From assembly GCA_964424945.1 (NCBI GenBank), contig CAYRLB010000003.1, positions 1 to 64,000 on the forward strand: DNA of 64,000 bases, read 5' to 3'. The position numbers were made by a program, and so were the translations under genes. The notes beneath the pieces are model-generated. The model did no database searches, had not been told where the DNA came from, and was given only the letters and a program-made list of their open reading frames with translations. Of this stretch, positions 1 to 7,428 are shown piece after piece; position 1 is the first letter of the stretch; each line of letters opens with the position of its first letter. Origin of the DNA: WHSP01 sp964424945 (GTDB taxonomy: Bacteria > Gemmatimonadota > Gemmatimonadetes > Longimicrobiales > Longimicrobiaceae).

Positions 1-387
1 GCCGAGCGTGGGGTACCCGACCCGCGGGACCGGTATCGGTCATGGCTCAGGGAGCTGAAGCAGGCGGACCCGTCGGCCTATCGCAAAGCTGTCGAATATT
101 ATGAAGTCAGCCTGATCCCGGCAGTCGCCGCGTCCGGGAGCGATCCGTGGGCCGAGTGGCTGGAGTATGGCCGTCTCGTCCTCTCGATGATGGTGCCCGG
201 CAGAACCGTGACCGTCGACGGAACAGGGCTTGCGAGCCCCTATGAGCGGCCAGTTCCGGACAATTCGCTGGTGCTCCACATCCCGACATCCGCGCGCCAG
301 AATGTCGAGGTGGTCGCCCTGCCGCAGCACCCTTCACCGTCGCAGATAGCGACGCATGACCTGCTCGTGCTGCGCAGAGCCGGCTGA
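1..387 (+). CDS. Hypothetical protein, 3' end only
   Basis: Frame 1 is open from the first base of the window to a TGA at 385-387, giving at least 128 residues. The gene therefore begins outside the window. The visible part starts with a charged, probably helical stretch rich in Arg, Asp and Tyr, followed by a beta-rich second half (GRTVTVDG, LVLHIP, VEVVALP). I recognise no catalytic motif and do not assign a family. Codon use matches the neighbouring genes and the stop lies 130 bases before the ferredoxin start on the same strand. An ATG at 187 also lies in this frame, but the upstream sequence reads as coding, so that ATG is unlikely to be the true start. Confidence 0.6.
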   Translation, partial: AERGVPDPRDRYRSWLRELKQADPSAYRKAVEYYEVSLIPAVAASGSDPWAEWLEYGRLVLSMMVPGRTVTVDGTGLASPYERPVPDNSLVLHIPTSARQNVEVVALPQHPSPSQIATHDLLVLRRAG

Positions 388-517
388 TGCTTCCTGAAGC
401 ATCCGGCCGCGGCGGATCTCTGTCCGGGAGAGGTATTGTGATTCCGGGAAGCAGACGCTATCCTGCGATAGTTTGCTTCGGCATGTCGTGCCCTTCAACC
501 AGCTCCAGAATTCTCCC

Positions 518-754
518 ATGACGTACGTGATCGCGGAACCCTGCGTTGCCGTGAAAGACGCAAGCTGCGTCGAGGTATGCCCGGTCGACTGCATCTACGA
601 GGCGGAAGACCAGTTCTATATCAACCCCGACGAGTGTATCGATTGCGGCGCGTGCGAACCGGAGTGTCCCGTACAGGCCATCTTCCCGGACACGGATATT
701 CCGCCCGAGTGGACGGATTACATCGAGAAGAACCGGGTGTTGTCCGGCGCGTGA
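518..754 (+). CDS. Ferredoxin, 7Fe type ([3Fe-4S][4Fe-4S])
   Basis: A 78-residue cytosolic electron carrier. Cysteines follow the Azotobacter FdI pattern: C-x7-C-x3-CP near the N-terminus, then C-x2-C-x2-C-x3-CP (ECIDCGACEPECP). The non-ligand cysteine found between the first two ligands in FdI is replaced by Val here, as in several thermophile and actinobacterial ferredoxins. This supports a [3Fe-4S] plus a [4Fe-4S] cluster. The longer reading frame starts at 473, but homology begins at MTYVI, so I use the ATG at 518. No redox partner gene is adjacent. A strong bidirectional hairpin closes the gene 31 bases downstream. Confidence 0.93.
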   Translation: MTYVIAEPCVAVKDASCVEVCPVDCIYEAEDQFYINPDECIDCGACEPECPVQAIFPDTDIPPEWTDYIEKNRVLSGA

Positions 755-785
755 GGGACCCGGCCTGAAGGTCTGCTGGTCGAAA

Positions 786-820
786 AAAAGGGGCGCTCCT
801 CGAATGGGAGCGCCCCTTTT
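786..820. terminator. Bidirectional rho-independent terminator
   Basis: A 14-bp perfect stem (786-799 with 807-820) and a 7-base loop. An A-run flanks the left arm and a T-run ends the right arm, so it can terminate both the ferredoxin gene (+) and the convergent transglycosylase gene (-). Confidence 0.9.
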
Positions 821-866
821 GCACTTCTATCAGCCGTCGCGTTGCGTTCGAACCTGACCAGGCCGA

Positions 867-1580
867 TCAGCGCGTGAAGAGCTTGTGGCCGTGATTCGAC
901 TTCCCGTAAACGAAGTCGGCGTACCCGTTATCGGGGTCCCGCCCGCGTTTCAGCGCGTTGTCGACCGTTCCCGGCCCCCGGTTGTAGGCAAGCAGCGCCA
1001 GCTTCTCATCTCCCTCGTACTTATCCAGAAGATAGCGGAGATACTTGAAGCCGATCCGCAGATTCGTCTCCGGATCACGGAGCTGCGACCCGGTGACTCC
1101 AGGCTCCATCCAGCGAGCCGTCCGCGGCATGAGCTGCGTCAATCCGACTGCACCGACGCGGCTCGTCGCCTGGTTTCTGAATGAACTTTCCGCACTGACC
1201 AGCCCGAAGGCGACTTCGGGTGCAATCCCGTACTCATCTGCCACCCTCGCGATCTGCTCCGCGAGCGCCGGCGTCACGCCGAACCCACGTTTCCGATAGT
1301 CCTCGCCGAGGCGAGAAGCGCTCTCCATGAGCCGCTTGGAACGCTCTGCGGCAATCATTGCCGAGTCCGGCGTCACCAGTGTGGGCGCCAGATGGACCGT
1401 GGGAGCCTTGATCCGGAATACAGCGCTCTCGGATTGTACTCCCTGCACGTTCACCGTCACTACCTGAGCCAGCGCCGTGCCGGCAAGAAGCAGTTGAACC
1501 AGCGGTCTTCGCAGCAGGGATCGCAGGGTCTCCTGACCTGCGCTGCTCGACCGCACCTGCTGTATGTCAAAGCTGTCCAA
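867..1580 (-). CDS. Lytic transglycosylase, SLT domain, exported
   Basis: Cleaves peptidoglycan between MurNAc and GlcNAc, forming 1,6-anhydroMurNAc. The C-terminal ~120 residues form a Slt70-type lysozyme-like domain: the catalytic Glu is in SAESSF (about residue 131), followed by GLTQLMP and AYNRGPGTV, the usual SLT signatures. The N-terminus is basic and then hydrophobic (LLLAGTALA), consistent with export to the periplasm. I choose a TTG start at 1580 because AAGGA lies 6 bases upstream. An in-frame ATG at 1673 adds 31 residues but has AGGA directly against it, which is poor spacing. The gene is monocistronic and convergent with the ferredoxin gene. Confidence 0.88.
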   Translation of the reverse strand: MDSFDIQQVRSSSAGQETLRSLLRRPLVQLLLAGTALAQVVTVNVQGVQSESAVFRIKAPTVHLAPTLVTPDSAMIAAERSKRLMESASRLGEDYRKRGFGVTPALAEQIARVADEYGIAPEVAFGLVSAESSFRNQATSRVGAVGLTQLMPRTARWMEPGVTGSQLRDPETNLRIGFKYLRYLLDKYEGDEKLALLAYNRGPGTVDNALKRGRDPDNGYADFVYGKSNHGHKLFTR

Positions 1581-1691
1581 GAATCGTCCTTCATCTGGTT
1601 TCGACGTGCCTCTCCCCCGCGTCATACAAGAGGCTGCGGGGCATTGCGGCACCGCAGTGGCGCGGCGAGGCATTCCTGAAAACCGGGTCGG

Positions 1692-1720
1692 AATATACCC
1701 TGTTATTCGTTTTACAACAA
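1692..1720 (-). promoter_or_regulatory. Sigma-70-like promoter of the transglycosylase gene
   Basis: On the minus strand TTGTTG (-35, 1715-1720) and TATATT (-10, 1692-1697) are 17 bases apart, in an AT-rich island unusual for this region. The predicted transcript would start near 1685, just upstream of both candidate start codons. Confidence 0.5.
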
Positions 1721-1809
1721 CACCTTAGAGCATTACAGAAAGATTAAATTCGCGACCAATCCGATACATCTTCCGTGCCGTATCCGTTGGTGGTGACGCG
1801 TTCCAGCAC

Positions 1810-1835
1810 AAAAAAAGCCCCTCTCGGGGAGGGGC
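1810..1835 (-). terminator. Rho-independent terminator reading on the minus strand
   Basis: A 7-bp stem (1817-1823 with 1829-1835) and a 5-base loop, followed on the minus strand by seven T (1810-1816). It lies 78 bases beyond the TAA of the small membrane protein gene at 1914-2147 and supports that gene being real. Between 1581 and 1913 I see only this terminator and the promoter above. Confidence 0.75.
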
Positions 1836-1913
1836 GGGGTCTGGTAGCTCGGAGACTTTCCGGCCTGGCGCCTTGAGTTTTTCCGCGCCGATGGCACCGG
1901 CGGGAAGTGAACA

Positions 1914-2147
1914 TTAGAGACCAGCGCTGCGAATCGCTTCGAGTCGCTTCTGAACGGATGGAAGGACGATTGCGTCGTCCGCGGGGGAGCGAGGTGCTAC
2001 GGGAGGGCGATGCTCTCCACGCTGCCTGGCGAGCGAGAGGCTGGCCGCGATGGCGGCCATCGCAATGAGGCTGACACCCAGAATGCGTATGGCGTACCTC
2101 CGGGAAGGGGGGTGGGCAGGAAGGGCTTCGGTGCTAAGTTTCGGCAG
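1914..2147 (-). CDS. Small single-pass membrane protein, probable CTG start
   Basis: A 77-residue reading frame that begins at CTG after an in-frame TAG. AGGG lies 8 bases upstream of the CTG. The product reads MPKLSTEALP at the start, has a basic SRR, then one hydrophobic segment (about residues 19-40, ILGVSLIAMAAIAASL), then a soluble tail ending SVQKRLEAIRSAGL. That tail looks helical and probably lies in the periplasm or cytosol next to the membrane. Third-position GC is high, as in real genes here, and a terminator follows. It is divergent from the gene at 2239, with 91 bases between. The start is the weak point: an internal ATG would give only 48 residues. Function unknown. Confidence 0.55.
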   Translation of the reverse strand: MPKLSTEALPAHPPSRRYAIRILGVSLIAMAAIAASLSLARQRGEHRPPVAPRSPADDAIVLPSVQKRLEAIRSAGL

Positions 2148-2238
2148 GAACTATGCCCTGGGTTGGCCCTGTTCTCTGCATTTGTTGCGGCGGTGTATCC
2201 GCCGGATCCGTCATTTTTCCCGGAGGGAAGCCAATTCC

Positions 2239-2697
2239 ATGGCCAGTGTTCGATATTCCGACGACGAAGGTACATTTTCTGTCACGGCACCCCCGGGTTG
2301 GGAGAACCAGAAAGATCCCGAGGGTGGCCTTCTTCTTCATCCCGCCGACGGGAACGGCCTTCTCCATCTGATACCTTTTTCCAGGGATCCCGATGAAGAT
2401 GTCGACCCGGGCGAAGAGCTGTATGCCTTCCTTGCCGATCAGGAGATCGAGCTCGAGGAGCAGGAGGTGGAGGACATCTTTCTGGCAGATGGATCGCTGC
2501 TCGCTCTCTGTGAGTACGCGACCGAAGATGAGGAAGAGGGCGAGGTCTACTGGATCATCGGGGTCGCAGCCGCGCCCGGGCTGCTCGTTTTCGCCAACTA
2601 CTCCAGTACAGAGGGTGAAGAGGCGGATGGGGATCTTGTGCGGGAGATCCTGAACAGTCTGGTGCTTGGAGATGGCGGAGGGACGGTGACAGGCTGA
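2239..2697 (+). CDS. Acidic hypothetical protein
   Basis: 152 residues with no signal peptide. It is rich in Glu and Asp, with runs such as ELEEQEVED and ATEDEEEGE, and ends in a Gly-rich tail. The early part (YSDDEGTFSVTAPPGWE) resembles the small beta-sheet domains found in proteins that handle damage or secretion effectors, but I cannot name a family. The start at 2239 is chosen because GGAGG sits 8-12 bases upstream. The frame stays open back to 2050, but that extension overlaps the divergent small gene and has no ribosome site. Cytosolic location is inferred from the lack of a leader. Confidence 0.72.
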   Translation: MASVRYSDDEGTFSVTAPPGWENQKDPEGGLLLHPADGNGLLHLIPFSRDPDEDVDPGEELYAFLADQEIELEEQEVEDIFLADGSLLALCEYATEDEEEGEVYWIIGVAAAPGLLVFANYSSTEGEEADGDLVREILNSLVLGDGGGTVTG

Positions 2698-2826
2698 AAC
2701 AGCTCACTCCCTGCCCCGCGCGCGAGGGCCGCCCGGATGGAGCCGCCGCGGCCGGTCAGCGGTGGGCGACCGGCGCCTAGTGCCCGACCCTGCTGACCGC
2801 GCGAGGGGAGGCGCCGATGAGAGCGG

Positions 2827-3717
2827 TTACAACGCCTCCTGGAGGATCTCAGCCATGTCCTCCCGCGAGAAGTGGTATGCCTCGTTGCAGAAGTGGCACA
2901 CCAATTCGGTGACGTCGTTCTCCTCCTCCTCGATGATGCGCGTCATCTCCTCGTGGCCGAGCGTCACCAGCGCCGCCTGGAAGCGCTCCCTCGAGCACGG
3001 GCATCCGAAGCGGACCGGGTAGCGGTCCAGGATGGCAACATCGCCACCGAAGACGCGGGAGAGGACCTCTTCCGGCGAGACCCCGTCTCGTATCAGGCGC
3101 GTCGGGTGGGGAAGCGAAGCAACCTGCGTCTCGATTTCTCTGATCGACGCCTCGTCGAGGCCCGGGAGCAGCTGGATCAGATAGCCTCCTGCGGCGACCA
3201 CCGACCCATCGGCGGCAACAAAAACCCCGAGCGCCACCGCGGATGGGATCTGCTCGCTCCGACCGAGATAGAAGGCGATGTCCTCGGCGATCTCACCCGA
3301 TATGAGCTCGACCGTCCCCTGGTAGACATCCCGCATGCCGAGGTCGCGGGAGACGGACAGGTAGCCCTGCGTTCCCACGACACCCGCGACGTTGAGCTTT
3401 CCTTCCGCTATGCTCTCCGCGTGAACCCTCGGGTTGGTTGCGAGGCCGCGCACCTCGCCCGCCCCGTTGGCCGTGCAGAGGATTCGCCCGATCGGTCCGT
3501 CCCCGCGGATCTCGATCGTGAGCAGCTGCTCCTTCTCCTTGAGCGCCGCACCGGCAAGAAGAAGGGCACCCATGGCCGTGCGGCCGACGGCGGCGGCGGG
3601 CACTGGAAAGAGGCCGTGACGTTCCTGAAGCTCCCGCACGACCGCGGTCGCGTCGATGGCGAAAGCGCGGACCCGTTCATCGAGAGCGGTGGCGCGGACG
3701 ATATAGTTGGAATCCAT
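2827..3717 (-). CDS. hslO: Hsp33 redox-regulated chaperone
   Basis: A cytosolic holdase activated by oxidative unfolding. At 296 residues it has normal family length. The N-terminal domain opens with IVRATA and carries the conserved GRTAMGALLLA segment. The C-terminal zinc switch has all four cysteines: C239 and C241 (CPC) and C274 and C277 (CHFC), which bind zinc when reduced and form disulfides on oxidation. AAGGA lies just upstream of the ATG. The gene stands alone, divergent from the gene at 3940. It fits the redox-stress theme of the window (ergothioneine, VKOR, DoxX). Confidence 0.96.
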   Translation of the reverse strand: MDSNYIVRATALDERVRAFAIDATAVVRELQERHGLFPVPAAAVGRTAMGALLLAGAALKEKEQLLTIEIRGDGPIGRILCTANGAGEVRGLATNPRVHAESIAEGKLNVAGVVGTQGYLSVSRDLGMRDVYQGTVELISGEIAEDIAFYLGRSEQIPSAVALGVFVAADGSVVAAGGYLIQLLPGLDEASIREIETQVASLPHPTRLIRDGVSPEEVLSRVFGGDVAILDRYPVRFGCPCSRERFQAALVTLGHEEMTRIIEEEENDVTELVCHFCNEAYHFSREDMAEILQEAL

Positions 3718-3939
3718 AAATCCTTCGTGCGAAACTTGCTGGACGCATTCCGGGTGAGGGAACGGTCAAGGGTGATGAACGACCTGTCCGAATCCATGAG
3801 CCCGCCCGGTGCAGCGGCCGAAGATTGGCCTTGCACCCCGTGGACGCGGCCTTTAGCCTTCTGCGTTCCGGGAGTATGGCGACTGCCCGTACCCCGCCAC
3901 GGATGTAACCGTTTCGATTGACTGAGCCAGGACCTGATT

Positions 3940-4266
3940 ATGGACCCACAACTGGATGCCGTTACGGCGCAGCTGCACGACTGGATGGAAGCCGCGCTCG
4001 CCCTCGATGAGGGCCATTTTCCGAGAGAGATGCTCAATGAACTCGAAGACATTGTCGGCGAGCTCAAGTCGCTGCTCGATGACAACCCCTCGGAGTTCGA
4101 TCGCCGCACCGTCACGGATCAGTTCGTGAACCCGGAGATGGCGGAGGTAGTGGAACGATTCCCGCGAGTTCGCCGTCTGCTGGAACGGGCCCTTGGCGGT
4201 GAATTCATGGAGCAACTCCAGGAGGAAGGTGAGAGCTTCAGCCCGATCGAGGACGACGACGACTGA
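3940..4266 (+). CDS. Small acidic hypothetical protein
   Basis: 108 residues, predicted mostly helical and acidic, ending in five consecutive Asp-rich positions (EDDDD). No membrane segment, cysteine pair or catalytic motif is visible. It lies 48 bases upstream of the response regulator on the same strand, so the two may be co-transcribed. A weak CCAGGA precedes the ATG. The Asp-rich tail and helical body could suit a protein-protein or nucleic-acid mimic role, but that is speculation and I assign no function. Confidence 0.65.
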   Translation: MDPQLDAVTAQLHDWMEAALALDEGHFPREMLNELEDIVGELKSLLDDNPSEFDRRTVTDQFVNPEMAEVVERFPRVRRLLERALGGEFMEQLQEEGESFSPIEDDDD

Positions 4267-4314
4267 TTCCGCTCCGGCTTCGCACCGGCGCGCTCCTTCC
4301 TCCTGCGCATCGCT

Positions 4315-4689
4315 GTGAAATCGATTCTTATCGCGGATGACCAGGACGACGAGAGAGCCATTCAGCGGGCGCTGCTCGAACACCTCGGCTACACGGTACG
4401 CGAAGCTGTGGATGGTGTCGACGCGCTCGAACAGGTCGGCAGCAGCGTCCCCGATCTCGTCCTCCTGGACATCGCGATGCCTCGGCTGGACGGCCTCGGG
4501 GTGTGCCGGGCGCTCAGAAGCGACCCGACCACCGCCAACATTCCGGTCCTCTTCTATACCGCCTCGGTCGCCGAGGAGTGGGAGGAGGAGGTCGCCCGCC
4601 TTGGAGGTTGCAAGGTTCTCGTAAAACCGGTGGATCCGCACGACGTCGCGCAGGAGGTGAACAGCCTCATAGGACCGGCCTCTGCATAG
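4315..4689 (+). CDS. Single-domain response regulator (CheY-like receiver)
   Basis: 124 residues forming one receiver domain with no output domain. The acidic pair D8/D9, the phospho-acceptor D52 (LLDIAMP), T82 and K104 (VLVKPVD) are all present, so it should be phosphorylatable. Start codon is GTG at 4315. It probably works by binding a partner or as a phosphate sink in a phosphorelay. No histidine kinase gene is nearby; the Ser/Thr kinase at 5690 is not its usual type of partner. It is followed 61 bases later by a flavoprotein gene on the same strand. Confidence 0.92.
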   Translation: MKSILIADDQDDERAIQRALLEHLGYTVREAVDGVDALEQVGSSVPDLVLLDIAMPRLDGLGVCRALRSDPTTANIPVLFYTASVAEEWEEEVARLGGCKVLVKPVDPHDVAQEVNSLIGPASA

Positions 4690-4750
4690 ACCCGCCCGCG
4701 GCCCGCGCCGCGCATCGCTTCAGCTTCTCCCTACCTCCACCGTCGTCCCT

Positions 4751-5659
4751 ATGAAGGCTCAGTATGATTGTGTCGTGGTGGGAGGTGGACCCGCCGGCCT
4801 CGCCGCGGCTCTCTGGCTCGGCCGATACCGTGTGGATACCTGTCTCATCGATGCGGACAGGCCGCGAAACGCACCCACGTGGGCGATCCACGGATACCTC
4901 GGCCTTCCCGATCCTCCACCGGAGGAGCTGAGACGTATCGGACGAGCACAGGCCCGCGCGGCCGGAACCGCTTGCGAGACAGGGATCGTCGAGGATGTGA
5001 CGGGAGAGAAGGACAACTTCGAGGTTCGCCTCGCCGACGGGCAGACCGCAAAGGCGCGACGGGTCCTCTTTGCGACCGGTCTCCGGGACATGATCCCCGA
5101 GATCCCCGGCCTGGCCGACTTCTATGGCACGAGCATCTGGCACTGCCCCGACTGCGACGGTCCTCCCGTGGAAGGATTGCGCGTGGGGGTGATCGGCTGG
5201 GGACGAGCCGTCGCCGCCTTCTGTATGCAGATGCTCACCTGGACCGATCAGCTCACCGTTCTGACGCACGGGCAGCCTGCCCGCCTGCCCCCGAAAAGTC
5301 GGGACGCCCTTGCCCGCTTCAACATCCCTGTCCGCCTCGATGCCATCGCGCGCGTCGAGGGAAGGGATGGAGCCGTCGAGCGTGTCGTCTTTGCGGAGGG
5401 CCCTGCTGCGCCCTTCGATGCCCTCTTCTTCAACATCCCGCACGGGCCCGGCTGCAGTATCCCTGCGGAACTCGGGTGCCGAGCCAACTCGGAGGGAATC
5501 CTTCGGGTGAACAAGGAGTTCGAAACTACTGTCCCGGGCATCTATGCGGCGGGTGATATCACCCCCGGATCGAAGCTGGCGATCCGGTCCGCCGCGGATG
5601 GTGTTCGTGCGGCGGTAGGGATCTACCGAAGTCTGATGCCCGACGATCGGCGCGTGTAG
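4751..5659 (+). CDS. FAD-dependent oxidoreductase, thioredoxin-reductase-like
   Basis: 302 residues, the length of thioredoxin-reductase-like class II flavoproteins. An FAD dinucleotide fold is at the N-terminus (VVVGGGPAGLAAA, residues 8-20), the redox pair C132/C135 lies in HCPDCDG, a second nucleotide-binding strand follows (GVIGWGRAVAAF), and the C-terminal FAD motif is YAAGDI. The second nucleotide loop is GWGRAV rather than the GGGDSA of true TrxB. With no thioredoxin gene adjacent, a divergent thioredoxin or bacillithiol-disulfide reductase-like role is more likely than housekeeping TrxB. It converges with the kinase gene, leaving only 30 bases between the stops. Confidence 0.87.
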   Translation: MKAQYDCVVVGGGPAGLAAALWLGRYRVDTCLIDADRPRNAPTWAIHGYLGLPDPPPEELRRIGRAQARAAGTACETGIVEDVTGEKDNFEVRLADGQTAKARRVLFATGLRDMIPEIPGLADFYGTSIWHCPDCDGPPVEGLRVGVIGWGRAVAAFCMQMLTWTDQLTVLTHGQPARLPPKSRDALARFNIPVRLDAIARVEGRDGAVERVVFAEGPAAPFDALFFNIPHGPGCSIPAELGCRANSEGILRVNKEFETTVPGIYAAGDITPGSKLAIRSAADGVRAAVGIYRSLMPDDRRV

Positions 5660-5689
5660 CGCTTGCCCCCTCTGCCGGGCTTTCCGCGG

Positions 5690-6748
5690 TCACCTCGACT
5701 GCGTATCGGCCCGCCGCTCGATGGGTGCCGCCTTCGGCCAGAGACGGTGCTGCCCCTTGAGATGAGGAGCGAGCGCGGCTAGCAACCCGGAGACCGTCTG
5801 GAAGCGGGCCGATGCATCTGGATTCAGACAGCGCAGGATGATGCGCTCGATCTCCGCATTGATGCGGACCTTGTGCTCGCGGGGAGGCACGGGTGGCGAG
5901 GTGAGCTGCGGATAGCGCCGGCGAAGCGACGCTTCATCCGATGGACCGCCATCGGTGGCCCGTTCCCGATCGAGGACTTCGTCGTCGTCATCGTCCCAGT
6001 CATTCCATTCGTCCTCGTCCGACGGTTCTTCCGTGGGCCAGTGACCGGTCAGCATCTCGTAGAGGAGCGCGCCGAGCCCATAGACATCCGTGGCGGGAGA
6101 GAGGGGCTCACGGAGGATCTGCTCGGGTGCCATATAGGGCGCGGTCCCGAGCCTGTCGGCCGGCCGCTTGCCATCGATCTTCCGGACGACGTCGAAGTCG
6201 ACGAGGATCGGAATTCCTTCGCGGAGGAGCACATTCCCGGGCTTCAGGTCGCGGTAGAGGTACCCCTGCCGATGCAGATAGTGGACAGCCGCGCCGACAT
6301 GCATGATCGCCCGGATGGCATCAGGGATGTACAGGCGGCGGCGGGGCATCGATTCGAGGAGTTCGAAGAGGGAGGGACCGGCAAAGTATTCAAGAAGCAG
6401 GTAGGATCTGCCGCCTGCCTCCCCGCTTCCATAGAAGTGGACGATGTTGGGATGTTTCAGCTTCCCAAGGACTTCGGCCTCGCGCCGGAAGGATGAGGGA
6501 ATCGTCGTATCGCCCTCTGCGGCAGGGGCAACGATCTTGCCCGTCAGGGCGCACCAGTGATCGGTGCTCCAGACCTGATACAGCTCTGCGGCGCGGCCGC
6601 GGGCGAGATGGCCGATGATGGTGAGTTCGCCGAGCCGATCGCCGGCCGAGAGGGAGAAGTCGTCCCGCGGGCGTGTCGGGGTGTGGGTCCATCGTCGGGC
6701 CGCGGCGAGGCCCTGATAGAGCGGTCGCGATATTCCTGAGTCGGGCAT
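5690..6748 (-). CDS. Ser/Thr protein kinase domain protein with atypical motifs
   Basis: 352 residues with a Hanks-type kinase fold and no C-terminal sensor or membrane segment, so probably cytosolic. Key positions: the glycine loop is degraded (LARGRAAEL instead of LGxGxxGxV), the strand-3 Lys is K71, the helix-C Glu is E90, the catalytic loop is Y165-R-D167 (YRDLKPGN), the metal motif is D184-F-D186 instead of DFG, and APE is at 207-209. An acidic insert of about 35 residues (roughly 240-275, with five consecutive Asp) splits the C-lobe. Both catalytic Asp and the Lys are kept, so activity is possible but altered. A sigma-54-like promoter lies 45 bases upstream. Confidence 0.9.
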   Translation of the reverse strand: MPDSGISRPLYQGLAAARRWTHTPTRPRDDFSLSAGDRLGELTIIGHLARGRAAELYQVWSTDHWCALTGKIVAPAAEGDTTIPSSFRREAEVLGKLKHPNIVHFYGSGEAGGRSYLLLEYFAGPSLFELLESMPRRRLYIPDAIRAIMHVGAAVHYLHRQGYLYRDLKPGNVLLREGIPILVDFDVVRKIDGKRPADRLGTAPYMAPEQILREPLSPATDVYGLGALLYEMLTGHWPTEEPSDEDEWNDWDDDDDEVLDRERATDGGPSDEASLRRRYPQLTSPPVPPREHKVRINAEIERIILRCLNPDASARFQTVSGLLAALAPHLKGQHRLWPKAAPIERRADTQSR

Positions 6749-6792
6749 CGGGTCTTATCGATTGGAGAAGGGGAAGTGCCAGGCGCGCCCCG

Positions 6793-6808
6793 TGCAACGG
6801 TCGTACCC
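6793..6808 (-). promoter_or_regulatory. Candidate sigma-54 promoter of the kinase gene
   Basis: On the minus strand GGGTAC-N5-TTGCA matches the consensus TGGCAC-N5-TTGCA at 9 of 11 positions. The invariant GG and GC are in exact register and the G after the -24 element is also present. The predicted start near 6782 leaves a leader of about 34 bases before the kinase ATG. Confidence 0.4.
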
Positions 6809-6898
6809 CGCGCCGCACGCCGGTCGCGGCAGATCACGGAACCCGATAGCTGCCAACAGGGTAGCTTACCGGGTCCGGCACCCATGCGAAGGAGAACC

Positions 6899-7348
6899 AT
6901 GGTCCGTCATCTCTTTGCACTGCTCCTCCTGGTCGGCGCTGGCATGGTGGCGACGCCGAACAGTGTGGCTGCTCAGGACTGGCAGCCACCGTCGCGGACG
7001 ATGCCTCCGATGCCCCAGACGTCGGAGGTCGGCCCGGCGTGGATGTCGAGCAACAACGCCTGGTTCGGCGCGGCTGCGCGAGCCGTTGGCGTCGATGCTG
7101 CGTCCCTTCGCATCAGCAGCGAGGGACGGCAGCGCGGCGGGCAGGCACAGGTCGTACGTGCCTCATCCGGCCCCCTTCCGGTGGTAGTCTGGCAGGATCG
7201 CAATGGCGATGCGCGTGCCGACCTGATTGAGATCTTCCGCAGCGGTGGGGTGGTGATTCAGCTCATCGATGCGGATTACGATGGTGCAGCCAATGTGCTG
7301 CGTATCTATGACGCTTCAGGAAAGCTGGTCAGGGAAGATCGTCTGTAG
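6899..7348 (+). CDS. Secreted protein with EF-hand-like repeats
   Basis: 149 residues with a clear Sec signal peptide (LFALLLLVGAGMVA, likely cut after VAAQ). The mature part is rich in Ser, Met and Pro and then has two Asp/Asn-rich loops near the C-terminus: DRNGDARAD followed by LIEI, and DADYDGAANV followed by LRI. These match the calcium-loop part of dockerin or EF-hand-type motifs, so calcium binding outside the cytoplasm is plausible. The start at 6899 is set by AAGGAG 5 bases upstream; the earlier ATG at 6884 has none. It stands between the divergent kinase gene and the acu operon. Function otherwise unknown. Confidence 0.8.
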   Translation: MVRHLFALLLLVGAGMVATPNSVAAQDWQPPSRTMPPMPQTSEVGPAWMSSNNAWFGAAARAVGVDAASLRISSEGRQRGGQAQVVRASSGPLPVVVWQDRNGDARADLIEIFRSGGVVIQLIDADYDGAANVLRIYDASGKLVREDRL

Positions 7349-7428
7349 AGGTCGACCGGAGGCGGTCTCCCCGACCGCCTCGCACTCCTCGCCGGCTCCC
7401 CACTCTCCCCCCTCCGAGGAAGGAATTC

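Noticed and set aside
1838..1913. Possible tRNA or small RNA before the minus-strand terminator
   Set aside because: No cloverleaf or T-loop consensus; the terminator is explained by the small membrane protein gene.
2050..2238. N-terminal extension of the acidic protein gene
   Set aside because: It overlaps the divergent small gene, lacks a ribosome site, and the start at 2239 has a good GGAGG.
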